Below, piece by piece: positions 1 through 13,200 of a DNA stretch of 64,000 nucleotides. Made by a program: the position numbers and the translations under genes. The stretch comes from Stictocephala bisonia (lineage: Eukaryota > Arthropoda > Insecta > Hemiptera > Membracidae). The DNA lies in NCBI GenBank assembly GCA_035578905.1, contig JAQJVL010000103.1, positions 2,269,717 through 2,333,716 on the forward strand, in the 5' to 3' direction. The first letter of the stretch is position 1, and each line of letters opens with the position of its first letter. The notes under the pieces were generated by a model. The model was given only the letters and a program-made list of their open reading frames with translations, was not told where the DNA came from and ran no database searches.

Positions 1-126
1 AACAAATAATATCTATAAATACAAAATTGTTTTTCCTCATTAATTTTTTAGATTCTACTAACCTTAAAGTTAGTACAATAATTAGTAAACTATGATGCAG
101 ACATACACTTGTGTTAGAGATATGTA

Positions 127-1369
127 CAGGGTGTCTTTTAAATGGGCCACCATTGTGATCTTGTAAACCAAAAGTCTGATGAAAAACTTTAAACGGGAAA
201 CCTAACTTTTTTTACCGTTTTTAGAGACAATTGAAAATACAAAATTAAAATAAAAAGCCGCCATTTTACAAAATGACGGTCAACTTTGTTTTTTCTTATG
301 CAACACTCTGCATTTTATGATTGTTTTAGATAAAAATAGTAATTTTTATACTTTTTTATTTTTGGCAGTGTTTCGATATTTTGTTTAATAACGCAGATAT
401 GAGACCGTAAAATGTTCAGACTCCTTATGGAGATTATCATTGAGATGAGAAATGTTTTTAATATGCATTCAAAAGATTGATTTAATCTGCCAATATCACA
501 ACAAACATTTGGGATATGTATGCCTAGCTATTATTTGTTCACAATTTAACGGAATAGTGTGATAAATTTAAACAAATATGTTACTATTTTGTTACATATT
601 TACATACAGTCGGCACTGGTGGTGCAGTGCTGTAACCCAGCTACTTGGGGACAAAGTGTTTGGGAGATTGTAGGCGATAGGTTGGATGGTCGGTCCGCTT
701 AATACAGACATGGCATCCGCTTGATGGTTGCTATCGGCGTGGACACTACTAGAGAAGTATGGGGCTTGTAAATTAGCTGAAAATCAGACCAGCACTACGT
801 GGTTCGGATTCCACGTAAAGCTGTAGGTCCATTAGTTGCCCTGGCTGTTGGGCTATTAATAAATTGCCCTTTCTGAGGAACAGTTGAACTCAGTTAGAAA
901 CCAGACTACACTCATCCACACTCATCCTACACTCATATAACCATTCATATTCGCCTTAAAATACCAACAACGTTGTGTCGGCGTCTCATATGAAAGAATA
1001 CATATAAATTGATGTTGGCAGCACTATTACCATTATCAGCTGTTTAAGTCAAATTTCAAATATTTAAATTTCTCCCATACAATTATTTAAATCCATATTA
1101 TTAAATTTCTCTGTATTATCATTTAAAACACTATTCTATTTCTGTCAAATCGTAAAAAATAAAAAAAACTGTCAAGAATAAAAAAGTCATAAAACTACTA
1201 TTTCTATCTAAAACTATCGTAGAATATAGGTTGTTGTATAAGAAAAACAAAATTGTAATATGTATTTTTAATTGTCTCTAGAAACAAGGTAAGGTTCCCC
1301 TTTTGAAGTTTTTTGTTGTACTTGTGCTTCCAAGATCACAATGGTGGGCCACTTAAAAAAGACACCCTA
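127..1369. mobile_element. Mariner-like non-autonomous terminal-inverted-repeat element
   Basis: The left end begins CAGGGTGTC after a TA. The right end is its near-complement, GACACCCTA. The arms stay alignable for roughly 130 bp: the motif ggccaccattgtgatcttg on the left reappears in reverse complement near 1330-1350, and gagacaattgaaaatac also recurs inverted. No transposase can be read inside. A copy of the ~400 bp dispersed repeat (609-990) sits in the middle, so that insertion is younger. Assignment to a Tc1/mariner-like group rests only on the CAGGGTG terminus and the TA flank. Confidence 0.6.
609..990 (-). repeat. Dispersed ~400 bp repeat family, copy 1 (reverse)
   Basis: Shared landmarks of the family are ctgtaacccagctacttggg, gaaaatcagacca, tacgtggttcggattccacg, ttgccctggctattgggc and catattcgcc. 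The same landmarks recur near 1.4, 5.0, 14.1, 24.5, 29.6, 52.1 and 55.0 kb. The class is unknown. A SINE is possible, but I see no convincing pol III promoter at the proper spacing. I call orientation + where the order reads gggcgaata ... ctgattttcagct ... gctgggtta. Confidence 0.75.
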
Positions 1370-1416
1370 AAATAATGTATGTAAGAAAATAGTCATCATT
1401 ATCCATTACAGTACTA

Positions 1417-1796
1417 GGACGTTGATCGTAAGGATATATGCGAATATAAAGGGTGAATGAAAGTGATGGGTGAAGATTAACGAGTTTAGTCATTGTTACT
1501 CAAGTTACTGAGGAAGAGAATTTTTAAATTCTCTTATTGCCAGGACATCAATACTTACAACTTTACGTGAAATCCGAAACACTTAGTATTGGTCTGATTT
1601 TCAGCTAAATGAAAAGCCTCAGTTCTTTCTCCTACACGACATTCAGTCCTTGACCACCAGACTTCTCTAGTGACCACGTCGCTGGTAACCATTGAGCGGA
1701 CGCCATATCAGTATTAATAGAACCAAGTATAGAACATATTGCATATAATCTCCACAACTCTTTGTCCACAAGTAGCTGGGTTACCCATCATCAAGA
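1417..1796 (+). repeat. Dispersed ~400 bp repeat family, copy 2
   Basis: It carries the family landmarks ggtctgattttcagcta near 1593, aaccattgagcggacgcca near 1688 and agtagctgggtta near 1781. It lies just outside the mariner-like element, about 430 bp from copy 1 and in opposite orientation. Confidence 0.75.
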
Positions 1797-1912
1797 AAGC
1801 TAGGTCTAGGTTAGGTTAAGTTCAGTTAGGTTAGCTAAAGATAAGTCACGGCAGTCCAAAGGGGGGAGGGGGCGAGCGAGGCGGTCCCCATTTAAAAAAA
1901 ACAACTTTTTTT

Positions 1913-2725
1913 AATGTTGTGTTATAAATAGTTACTTTCTTTAATTCTTACAAGTGAGTTGTCGTTCTCACATGTACGTACATAATATGTCAGGAAATGA
2001 ATTGGAGTATAGGAGAATTACGCAAGTCTAGGGTCAGTTTTCGGAAGCATTCGCTCTTGACCATCCAAACGGCCGTGCAAATGTATACTATGAAGCGTAA
2101 CTTAACTTGACGTACTTAATCTAACCTAACTAAACTTGACCTAACCTAACTTATCTCCTCAGGGCCGTCCCTACCGTTGACGGCGCCCTGGGCAAAGAGG
2201 TCTTGGCGCCCCTCCCTCCTCTTACCAAAAACATTGAATGAGGTGTAACCTGAGTAATGTCGGAATGAATCACTGATAGTTAAGAAATAAGTTTCCATTA
2301 ATTAGTTTGTTTTTTAACAGAAACTTCATTCTTTTGGTGTGGCAGTCATATCTTTCCGATAGGTCTCATATAACCGAAGTAGACCTTTCGATAAAAACAG
2401 GAACAGAAATCTTCTTAGTGTGTGTTGCAAGTGAGGAAATTCTCGTGATAAATAAAGAGGAGAGAATACTGACAGTCAAAATTGTGTATTATAAGCGGGT
2501 TGTCTTTTACTTATTGCCTAACTATTCCTTACTTTTTCCTCTTCGTAAATAATTTACACTCTTCTATGCAAAGTTAGTTCACTATTCTTTGGAATTTGAT
2601 TTAGTCTCGTTCATTATAATTTATAAGGCTAATTGCTAAAGAAAAAAACCAATAATACAAAATTAAGAACTAAAACGTTAAAAATCGTATGGAAAACGAT
2701 GAAAAAATAATTTAATACAACAAGC
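1913..2725 (+). repeat. Left arm of an 0.8 kb inverted repeat
   Basis: This arm is inverted at 4222-5012. Matching landmarks are gagttgtcgttctcac, the CTAACCT-rich stretch near 2115-2150, gacggcgccctgggcaaaga near 2180, and aatcgtatggaaaacgatga near 2685. Identity is high but not perfect, with several indels. Short open frames inside show no recognisable domain. The arms enclose ~1.5 kb that contains a dead reverse transcriptase. Confidence 0.8.
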
Positions 2726-3200
2726 AAACAGGTAAAAATAATATAAACACGATAATCAGCATAGTGGTGCTGGTAGGGAAAAGCGAGGCGCGCATGCACA
2801 GTACGCTGTTGCCGTGGAGACCTATTACACGCAAGACATGCTTGAGGGCAAGTCCCAAATATCAAACCTATTTAGATGTTCACGAGCATGCCCACATCAG
2901 CTTGTCTATGTCAAAAATACAATATATCACATGGGGGGACTTGCTCGTGAGCATGCTTATATGGACATTCTCATGAACGAGACCTCGCGTGAAATACACC
3001 TTTTATTTATTTATTTATTTATTTTGTGAATGCTACATAACAGCAATGCCAATTAGAATGTAGCATTAATTATTATACATCTAACAATACATGCAGCAGA
3101 GTAAGAATTCTTGCTAAAGTTCTTCGATCAGTCCAGCACAAAACATTTTCAATTTAAACCATAATACACGAACCATAAGATAATTAATTATAAACATACA

Positions 3201-3204
3201 TATA

Positions 3205-3236
<32 letters not shown>
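3201..3236. repeat. TA microsatellite
   Basis: Alternating TA is interrupted by a single CA step. It lies between the inverted arms, and a TTTA-rich run precedes it at about 3000-3025. Confidence 0.8.
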
Positions 3237-3482
3237 AACAATATAACTTAGGCTATAAAAAAGATGTACACTAAATACGCTTAACATACAAATGAGCATC
3301 CCGTAACAGTACAAATAAACGAGTGACAGTATCAGTTAATCAGTTGATAACATGCACAACAATAAAATTCAACCAACATAAATAAAATTTACAAAGAAAA
3401 AACTTAACAAAATATAATATTAGTGTAATAACGAATTATATAACTAAAGCATTATGCAAACTTTTATGACTTAAAACCAAAA

Positions 3483-4200
3483 ACAGTCAAGTTCAAAGTT
3501 CCACAAGGATCCATTCTTGAACCCATAATATTCATTTGATATATAAATGACATAGCTGACTACCTTCTTGGCAAGCTCAACACTATCTTCACAGATGATA
3601 ATTCCATTTTGACCTCTCATAAAGAATGAAATAACTTAGAATAGGATTCCTTTCTTAACCGTAAAGCCATTTCTCAATACTTCTCAAACATTAATCTTCG
3701 CATAAATCCACAAAAACCCCAATTTCTTTATTTCATGGCAAAATAGAATAAAAAACACTTTAACCAGATTAGGTATACAAAGTACAACCTAAGTACAATT
3801 GTGAAACTTCCTTCCGTTGAGAATGTGATCGAGAAATCACAGTTTGTTGATTAGTTTACTTTGGAGTGAGGCTGGACGGTGGTCTCAAGTGGAACTACCA
3901 TGTTGATAAATAATTGGCAAAACAACTTTATGCCAACTCTTTAGTTCTGAGAAGCATTTTTTCTCTAAATAACATTGCTTTGTCAACGCTGGGTTACTGG
4001 CTTGATAAGGTACACAATCGTACTCTGGGACATATCTATATATAATAGGCTAACATATTTTTTTTAAGATCTGTAAGACGTATTTTAAAAGCTAAACCAA
4101 CAGAATTAAGTAAAGTTCATTTTAAAGAGCAAAGCTTATTAACCTCACGTTTAAGATTTCCTGCGTTAAAGAACAACTTGTAAAGGTACGTCAGCATTCC
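3483..4200 (+). pseudogene. Decayed non-LTR retrotransposon reverse transcriptase fragment
   Basis: Conceptual translation shows the RT pattern VPQGSILEP (normally VPQGSILGP), then YINDI, then a TDDNS remnant at the catalytic FADD/YADD position. An NxRINPQKTQF stretch follows near 3690, and LDGGLKWNYHVDK with a downstream LVLRSIFSLNN near 3860-3970. This is the order of the palm and thumb region in Jockey/CR1-type ORF2. Stop codons and frameshifts interrupt it and the catalytic motif has lost its first Asp pair, so it is dead. The 5' domains (endonuclease) and the 3' end are absent. Confidence 0.7.
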
Positions 4201-4221
4201 GTAACACCAGACACAGAAATT

Positions 4222-5012
4222 GTTGTATTAAATTATTTTTTTATCGTTTTCCATACGATTTTTAACGTGTTATTTCTTAATTTTGTATTATTGGTTTTTT
4301 CTTTAGCAATTAGCCTTATAAATTATAATGAACGAGACTAAATCAAATTCCAAAGAATAGTGAACTAACTTTGCATACAGGAATGTAAATTGTTTACGAA
4401 GGAGAAAAAGTAAGGAATAGTTGGTCAATAAGTAAAAGACAACTAGCTTATAATACACAATTTTGATTTTCAGTATTCTCCTCTTTATTTATCACGAGAG
4501 TTTCCTCACTTGCAACACATCGTAAGAAGATTTCTGTTCCTGTTTTTATCGAAAGGTCTACTTCGGTTATATGAGACCTATTCGAAATATATTACTGCCA
4601 CACTAAAAGAATCAAGTTTCTGTAAAAAAACTAATTAATGGAAACTTATTTCTTAACTATCAGTGATTCATTACGACATAACTCAGGTTACACCTCATTC
4701 AATGTTTTTGGTACGAGGAGGGAGGGGGGCGCCAAGACCTCTTTGCCCAGGGCGCCGTCAACGGTAGGGACGGCCCTGAGATAAGTTAGGTTAGGTCAAG
4801 TTTAGTTAGGTTAGATTAAGTACGTCAAGTTAAGTTACGCTTTGCCTTTGCACGGCCGTTTGGATGGTCAAGAGCGAATGCTTCCGAAAACTGACCCTAA
4901 ACTTGCGTAATTCTACTATACTCCAATTCATTTCCTGACATATTATGTACGTACACGTGAGAACGACAACTCACTTGTAAGTATTAAAGAAAGTATTTAT
5001 GACACAACATTA
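4222..5012 (-). repeat. Right arm of the 0.8 kb inverted repeat
   Basis: It is the reverse complement of 1913-2725 (ttgttgtattaaatta at the inner edge, tatttatgacacaacatt at the outer edge). Together the arms bracket 1913-5012, about 3.1 kb. This could be a TIR transposon with long ends, or two copies of a repeat inserted head to head. Confidence 0.8.
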
Positions 5013-5037
5013 CAAAATGTTATTCATTATTCATTTC

Positions 5038-5470
5038 TAAGACGCCGATCGTAGAGATATGGGCGAATATGAGGGGTGATTGAGTGTGATGAGTGTAGAC
5101 GAACGAGTGTAGTCATTGTTACAAACTGAGTTCGACTTAGCTTAGAAAGGACTATTTATTAATAGCCTAATAGCCAGGGCAACTAAGGGGCCCGTGAAAT
5201 CCGAACCACGTAGTATTGATCTGATTTTCAGCTATTTGAGAAGCTTTATACTCAATTCTCTTCCCTACACATCATCCGGACCTGACTACCACCCAACATG
5301 GACACCCTAGACCTATGCAGTAGTGTCCACGTAGATGGGATGCCATGTCGTGGACCATTGAGGGGATGGCATGTTGGTATTAGGAGGAGCAAGAATAGAA
5401 CCTAGGATCACCTACAATTTCCACAACACTTTGTTCCCAAATAGCTGGGTTACAGAACTGCGCTACCAGG
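5038..5470 (+). repeat. Dispersed ~400 bp repeat family, copy 3 (fullest)
   Basis: This is the most complete copy. It begins gacgccgatcgtagagatat and ends with caaatagctgggttacag and a short tail. It abuts the right inverted arm directly. Confidence 0.75.
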
Positions 5471-6000
5471 TAACCTTTACATATAAAAAAAAAGAAAAAA
5501 TACCAACCATAATATGTTCGACCTTAATATGTATATCTTTAGAACGGTCAGACTAACCGTCTGGTAGTAATCATCGACAGATCGAGGTTAAGTGAGTGTA
5601 ACCAAACAACAGTCGGGATCAGTTAGACAAACAGATTGGGATTGAGGTGTGCTGAGCGAAGTGTGCCTGTGGGTCAGGAATGTGCTGCTAGAGCGTCCAT
5701 TGTCAGGGCCCTACTTCGGCATGACGGGAGAGAACAGAGATGGCACTTTTGCTTCCCAGATATCCTATTATGTTGTTTTTTCTCTCGATGACCATTTGAT
5801 TCGTGCCACTGTCAGTTTTACTATACAAGAACTCTTACCTGTTCGGCAAAACCATCAGTTCGAGGTTCTGACAACTGTCAACTGACGTGAAGAGTAAAAT
5901 GTTGTGTTTTTGGCAGTGAAAACGTGGAAAACACCGTTACAAGATATTTTACGATAGCTGTAACTCTCTTATAGAAATTCCTTGGAATGGAGACCTATAT
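5471..6000. other. Unassigned intergenic sequence
   Basis: A 78-codon open frame (5649-5885) has no initiator ATG in a good context and no recognisable domain. I see no splice-supported exon here. Confidence 0.4.
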
Positions 6001-6019
6001 TTTATGAGGTCATGACAAA

Positions 6020-6080
6020 ATTACGACGGTGCGAGTGACGGGGTCGGCTCACGAAACGTACTGAAGTGTCCCTTAGTTAA
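6020..6080 (+). repeat. Degenerate Helitron-like 3' end
   Basis: gcgagtgacggggt, then a decayed cacgaaacgt hairpin, then gtgtcccttagtt. These match, in order, the better preserved end at 40740-40802 and the inverted copy at 25875. Only the terminal part is recognisable. Confidence 0.5.
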
Positions 6081-6451
6081 CTTATAAATGGAAACATAAA
6101 TGCAAGTATTTACATGTACTAGAGGCATATATACAAATTTTAATCCTACTCACATTGTCATTTGCAAATAAATTAGTAAAAAATAAACACTTTGAAACTC
6201 GAAATTTCAATTTGATAGAATTACAAGAAAACAGAAAAAGCAATATGTCAGAAAAATACTTAGATATTAAATTCATATATAGATTTAAAAAAAAATCAAA
6301 GTATACATAGTGTCTGGGAAGGTAATACTATAGGACAAACATATAAACAATTAATATTTTGGGAACCTGTCGAAACATTTCAAAATTTTAGACAGTTACC
6401 GGCCAATATTCATTGCGTAAAGAAGACAAGCCGGTGGTAGACTGATCTTTT

Positions 6452-6900
6452 TTCACACATAAACACATACCAAGTATTTAGTGATTCCATTAGGTTGTCG
6501 TGTGTTGAGCAGGGCGAGGCTGGCCGGAGTTTTCACTTTCACTACCTTAGTCCACTGCCCCACAGCCACATCATCTCGATGGCGGTTGGCTGATCGTGTT
6601 TCACACATAAACACTTACCCAGTATTTAGTGATTTCATTAGGATGTCTTATGTTGAGCAGGGCGAGGCTGGCCGGAGTTTTCACTTTCACTACCTTAGTC
6701 CACTGCCCCACAGCCACATCACCTCATCGGCGGCTGGCTGATCGTGTTTCACACATAAACACTTACCCAGTATTTAGTGATTTCATTAGGTTGTCGTGTG
6801 TTGTTGAGCAGGGTGAGGCCGGCCGGAGTCTTCACTTTCACTACCTTAGTCCACTGCCCCACAGCCACATCATCTCGTCGGCGGCTGGCTGATCGTGTTT
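6452..6900 (+). repeat. 148-bp tandem repeat, three copies
   Basis: gtgattycattaggatgtc-type landmarks recur at 6481, 6629 and 6777, an exact 148-bp period. The first copy is the most diverged and the third has a 3-bp insertion (gtgttgttgag). Unit composition (~50% G+C) is higher than the flanks. The short open frames seen here are the same peptide repeated and are a by-product of the tandem array. Confidence 0.9.
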
Positions 6901-8924
6901 TATGTAACAAATTACACCTCCGACTAGAGCTCCCGGCTCGGCTACGGCGTTCCCTCAATAAGTGGGTCACATAACGTCTAAAATGTCAAGTGACAGATCT
7001 TTTCATTACATCAGACAGTTTATTGAATAACTTATACTTTGTTGACTTCACGATAGTTTTATGTGACTCTTATTATTTCTTTTCATTGTAACTGTAGAAA
7101 AAAATAACTACTTGAAGATGTAATACAAAACTAGATCATAAAAATTTTTTACGTTGTATTTTTTAGTTAGGTCTAATATATTTATTTTATTAATGTAAAA
7201 AAAGAAAAAAATACCAAGACTGTGATTTGATAGTGGACGTTTTCTTTCGATAGTTTATAATAAATATGAAGTATATAATGAAGAACACTTTTTTATACTT
7301 TTTCGATTTACATAGAAAGAACAAATTTAAAAATTTTTTATAAATTTTCTTATTTGTGTTTTAGTCCCGTTATCAAATGTTCCATGTTACGGGAACATGG
7401 CCTCAGGGCTGGCCAGACGACAATGGAGAAGATCGGGGATGCATGGGCTAGTGTGAGCCCCATAAAAAAGAAGTTAACGACATTCTCTTAATTTGATATT
7501 AACACCCCATCACTTTCAAGATTACAGGGAGGGGTTGCAGCAGAGTTATTCAAATAGGACCCATTGAATACATAGGACTGTTATACCCTTCTTGGTGTAA
7601 AAGTACAATGTATAGTTCTGACCCGAGAAGGTGGTGGCTTACAAAACAGCTGATCCTAGTTTGGTTTTCAGCTTGACAAAGAAGTTTGGTTCAACGAGTC
7701 TACAAAACATAAAAGGAATCGTCTTTCCAGCCAAGGGGAACTGAACCATAGTTACGTATCCCGCCCTAATAAAGGGGACTCGATGTTTTGTACTATTTTT
7801 AAGAATTAAAATACGTTTGTATTGAGTAAAATGTAAACTGACGGATCTTCTCACCATTTCAGGAATGTGGTTGAATCACTAAACTCTTGAGAATTGTGGT
7901 TACGTAATTCTAATTTTTCTCTTCAGCGTGATTTTAGAAAAATAAACCAATTTACACCCTAAAATAACTATACAATGCTAGGCCAGCTACATTTTGTTTA
8001 TGTTATTATTTTAAACAAATTTAATATTTAAAATATATAATTTATCAGGACTTTGAATTGATTTACCCATCCAATCCATACTGTCATACCTAATGGGCTA
8101 CTTCCTCACCATACAAACACACATTTCTTCAAGTGTTCCTCTCTTTCAATGGTACGCATACTCTTTATTTATATGGTTATTCTTTTTTCCTACATGCTAA
8201 AGCCAATTTTCATAGCACTCAAACTTTGTTCTCTTCAGTTAGCATGCACATAACAAAACGGGAATCAACATAGAAATCAATAACTATCGACACATCACAA
8301 TTCTATAGGTTTTTTTGATAAGAAGCCAAATCAAGTTTTTTATGTTTAAAAAGTAATATTTTATGGACCAATATTGTCTCAGTTATATTGGTTTATCATT
8401 GTAATTACATAAAAGCTCGTCCTATTTAAATTCATTAGTTTATTTTATATTTCTAAATTATAAAATTGATAGTCATTCTTGTATGAATTCAAGGTCTCTT
8501 CGGGTAAAATCTTAAAGTGCCCTCACACAGTCATAAGATGATGCAACATAACACGCAGTCTAGGACAGAGGCAGGATGACAGAGAGAAAGTGACCGGGAC
8601 TAAAGGAAGGGACTCATAGTTATCCTACTTAGATGCCTGTAAATTAGAAAAGTAAAGCACAAATGACGGCAGTAACAAGAAACAATGCTGTTTGTAGCGT
8701 TGCAATTACATATTTCCGTGTTACAATGCATCAATGACCTGAGTCTAAGGAAGGCATTGACGTAGATCTATGGGTTGTAGTCATCCGTCTAACGAAATTT
8801 ATAAATACAGTTTGTTATCTAGAAATAGTTTATAAATCAACATATTATGAGTTAGTAGAAATACAATACTTGTGAACGTCACTCAACACAGATTAATTAC
8901 AATATAAGTAAAAATATGCAATTA
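6901..8924. other. Unassigned AT-rich sequence
   Basis: No coding region, RNA gene or recognised repeat. A 72-codon minus-strand open frame at 7639-7857 has no domain I can name. Confidence 0.4.
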
Positions 8925-8992
8925 TGATGGCGATCAGTTCCTCTGGTCTGAGGATGGTAAACGTAGTTTACGGAGATCCATCACCATAATAT
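8925..8992 (+). repeat. Single copy of the paired-hairpin motif
   Basis: ctggtctgaggatggtaaac followed by a gtaaac-gta-gtttac hairpin. The same motif is tandemly triplicated at 35896-36080. Here the first stem is cctc/gagg instead of accatcc/ggatggt. Confidence 0.65.
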
Positions 8993-9526
8993 TTGTTAAT
9001 TTTGTACCTTAATTGTAATAAATTTGTCTTGTGTGAATTTCACTTGTATTGTTAAGTAAAAGTATAATTATAAATATGAAAATAAATATAAAACTAGAGC
9101 AGACATTGTGGCCGGTTGCTGTAACCCAGTTAGCCTTCTTTGGAATTCAAAATATTTATTACTTGCAGATTATGATTTAGGAAATTAGTTATTTTTATGT
9201 AAGATTTAGTTAAAATTACGTAACAAAATTATTATTTTCCGCTATTATAGCTACAAAGCAATATTAGTAAGGGGTGACACTTCAGTAAAAATAAGCACCC
9301 TTGTCATTCTAAAAAAAATGAAAAATTGTTTACCTTAACTGAAAAGGACCAAAAACCTGATATAACAAAATAAAAAGTGAAAAATACGAAAACACAAAAA
9401 TCTTGACTGTGTCTTAGGAGCTATTTACTACATTTCCTGATTAACATAAGAACCTGGTTAATTACTTTAACTAATCACTTCTCGTAGCAGTGAGGTTCGT
9501 AAAACTGGAAGCTTTTGTCAATCGAT

Positions 9527-10271
9527 TAGCGATGGCAAATATTATCGAAATATCGATCTAACGATAATATCGATGATAATAATAATAATAATGAAAAAAA
9601 CATGAGTGAAATAAGAGTTAGCGCATAATTTTTAACAAATAAATCATTTACAATTCGATACCTCGGTTACTCAATATTTCGAAAAATATCGATATATCGG
9701 GTAACCGATGTATCAAATTGTAAATGATTATACGGATTGTAACTATGCGCCAACTCTTATGTCAATCATGTTTATAACAGCCTACTGAATGTAAAAATTG
9801 AATACGTTTATCTACACAAACAAGCTGTAGTCTGTGGGTTTGAATGAAAAAAATTTAAAATAAAAATAACTATATTTTTAATTATTATGTTAATTATAAA
9901 TGAATAATGTAATAACACTGTTATTTTTGTTTTTCACATTAAAAAATGCCATTAGAATTCTTATAAACATTAAACTTCCTTCCAATAGTTCACAATAAAC
10001 TACATTTAAGAGCATTCACGTAAACTAATAAGAAAAGTTACTTAATTACTTCAATGCATGTTTTGTACGCATAAGAGGAAATTAACAAATTTTTTTAATC
10101 GTAATGATTTTGAGGAGAGAGAATAACGTCAATATTTAGTGATATGATATATTGGAGCAAAATATCGATATGGCAAATATTATCGAAAGAAAATATCGAT
10201 ACTAATATATCGATATATCGAGCCATATTTATCGATATTTCCGATAAATCGATATATCATTGCCATCCCTA
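9527..10271. mobile_element. hAT-like non-autonomous element rich in TATCGATA
   Basis: Left end TAGCGATGGCAA and right end TTGCCATCCCTA form imperfect terminal inverted repeats. The flanking octamers caatcgat and gagccgat agree at 5 of 8 positions, compatible with a decayed 8-bp target duplication. The interior has repeated atcgatat/tatcgata motifs near both ends and an inner hairpin with ~75-nt arms (about 9603-9770, agagttagcgcata against tatgcgccaactct). No transposase is readable. The superfamily call is inferred from the termini and the octamer. Confidence 0.5.
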
Positions 10272-10279
10272 GAGCCGAT

Positions 10280-13200
10280 AGACCATTCGCGTAACTAGGA
10301 CAATCGGATAGAAGTTGCTTGGTACGTAGTTTATATTTACGCAACGAGCCGGTTGTTGATGTTTAAAGTTTCATTCTAGTAAAAAGTTGGTTTTTATGAC
10401 TAGGAAAGTCGAAAATCCACATTCACCAGGTAAGTGTCAACAATATGACCAACAAGGAAGAGGGGGGAGGAAGATATGTCAGCGATATGAGTAACATGGA
10501 AGCAGATGTTTGTATGCCACAACGCCGACTATGTAAACATGTGTAACTCATATTATGCATGCGTGGCGTAAGTTTATTCAAAGTGAAAGTTGTGAGCTAG
10601 GACCACTCATCTTTTACCCTGCCTACAAATAGCTTTGAATTCAGGTTTACTGGTTCTCAGATTTTACCCTCTCATAACCAAAATACTAAAAATAGCTCTA
10701 CTTAATGGCTTTTTTGTCCTTTAATCACAGTAGAACTTTGTTAGTTCAACAATCGATGAGACGCACAACACTATTTTCCGTGGCTGGTTCTGCACGGATT
10801 AAGCTGGGACAGATCAACGAAATAATAGTTCAAAGTGAATATTAGCATTGATTTTACTATACATAGAAGATAGTTCCATCCAATGTTAAATATTGAGGCA
10901 CGGAAAATGGGACCGACCGTGCTGCAACCTGTCGTCAATCAAGTTAAAGAGGTCGAAATTGCCTCCAGTTTCGACTGTTCGGTTGCACAACCTGTGAGCA
11001 GTAAAGGAACTAATCACTCCCTCTCATTCCCCCATTCTCTCTCTCTCCTTTCTCAGAGGAGACGAGCGTCCGATAGTACTTGTTTACTGTCGCCCCTCCA
11101 TCTGTCTCGCCGATAAGCCTCGATAGAGAGTCAAGTCAAAGTGGGATATTATTCCGTTCTGTGGTTTGTCTTGCACGGAAAGGAATCGCGATCTTTTATT
11201 TAGGCCTTAGGGGTTTGTGAATATGAAAAATGTTAGAGGACATATTTTTGTTATTTTGTCAATGTAAATAACAGTATGTTACAGATGTTTAGTTAAAACA
11301 TTATGCATTATCTAAAATGATGTAAATACTGCGTATTGTAAGTTTATTGATATTTTAAGTAATTGTATATTTAGAAGTAGCAAGAAAAATGGTGGTACAT
11401 AGTTCTAAATTGTTAAAGGCTAATTTTTTTTGTTAAGTCCCTGGATAACACCAAACATTTTACATAAATTTGAGAGACAAAAAATTATATAAAATTTCTA
11501 CGAGAATACCATATGAAAGAGTTTTTCAAAATTATTTTGCAAAATATACTAATCAATTAAATAATGTGATCAATTTTACAAAAAAAATTATTCAACATCA
11601 TTGGAAAACTGTAAAGGTGATGTATCTGAGCAGTGGAAGGTAATAAATAACTTAACAAGTAGTTTTTCAAAGAAATAGTTGAGCTAATTGAATTTCCAAA
11701 TTCTTGTCAATATTGCATTGTATAATATTATTGTTGTATTTTTAATTATAAATGAATATTACTTTTGTTTAAAAGTAAATTGAACTATTTGTCATAAATA
11801 CCACAATATTAAAATCTGCTTCCTTGGCACGCCGTGGACAGTGAAATGTGTGTGGTAGGCCTACCGAAAGTTTTAATATTCCTTGTTTTCCTCGTGTGTG
11901 AACTGTGTTTGTTAAGTTTTAATTAATTTGTGACGCGTCCCACTTGGACTTATTTGTGTTCTTTAACCTGAAAATGCCGTTTATATAGTTTTGTTAGTTC
12001 TTGGCATTGTTTGTTCTGTTATAATTAAAAACGCCACAGAGTGCGGCTTTAGTTTATTTTGTTATTATTTAGACTCTGTAGTTACTTAAAATTAGTTATT
12101 TCTTATGTTATTGCTGGTCACGCTACTTGTGAAATTTTTCCAGAGTGTCTTTACCAGAGAAATTTAAAATATAAATAAATTGCAGTTTATCCATACTTTC
12201 ACATCTAGTAAAATAATAGAAACGTGTATGAAAAACAGATATGATAACTTTAATTATATTCGCCTTAGACATACTTTTTACAATGGTCTGATTCAATCAA
12301 TGTTATAGAACGGAATTTTTGAAAGGGGGACATAAACAAAATTTACAATAATTTCAACCTGATTAAAATAATGAAAATTGAATCCAAATAATCAGTAGTC
12401 TAGTTATATTCTATCACGATAATATTTCCTAACCAATTTCAATTGACATTAAGATTGTTTTTCTCAAGAAGTAATAAGAGTCACAACTCTTCATGATTCC
12501 GAAAAAAATGAAAACTGACCATTCACCAAACAATGAAATATTTTACAAACAATCATGCAATTACTTGGAACCAAATAATATGTTAATGTTACATACAGTA
12601 ATAGTAAAACAGACGTTTATAGTAAAATGAAAAATAATGCTATTTTAAATTAAATGCCTATACATAGATTGTCTGAATCAGGCCATAAGATGAAAGCTAT
12701 TTTTATCTTGTATAGAAGTAAATTAGTGGTGTGTTATGATTTTTTCTAACCCTATCATGAAATTTGAATCTCACCTGGGTTTTATATTTTGCCCAGTATT
12801 ATTCTATATAAATATCATAGGCCTATTTCAATATCTATTTTGTCAAAGAAATAAATAATGTCACTTTTTTTGTATTTCACTATATTATATATATTCCTGG
12901 AATATTTGCAGATTAATTTCATAATTGAAATGGGAGTCATTGATTGGATTTGAAAACAATTAATTTTTTAATCAATTGCCGAATATGAAAAAATTAATGA
13001 TTGAGTACAACAGTCGATTTAATCACCTAATCGATGGTTAAAATGCAATAAATAAAGATTATTCAGATGTTCTATATAATATGAAAATGTTTATTAAATC
13101 AGCAGTAATTATCGCCAGCATTGCCGATAAGTTAGCGGTCTATTCAAGTGTGTCTATTTACAAATACACGGTGTGTTAATCATATAAATCAATATGGTGT

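Noticed and set aside
6481..6974. Three similar 65-87-codon open frames
   Set aside because: They are the same frame repeated by the 148-bp tandem array and have no domain.
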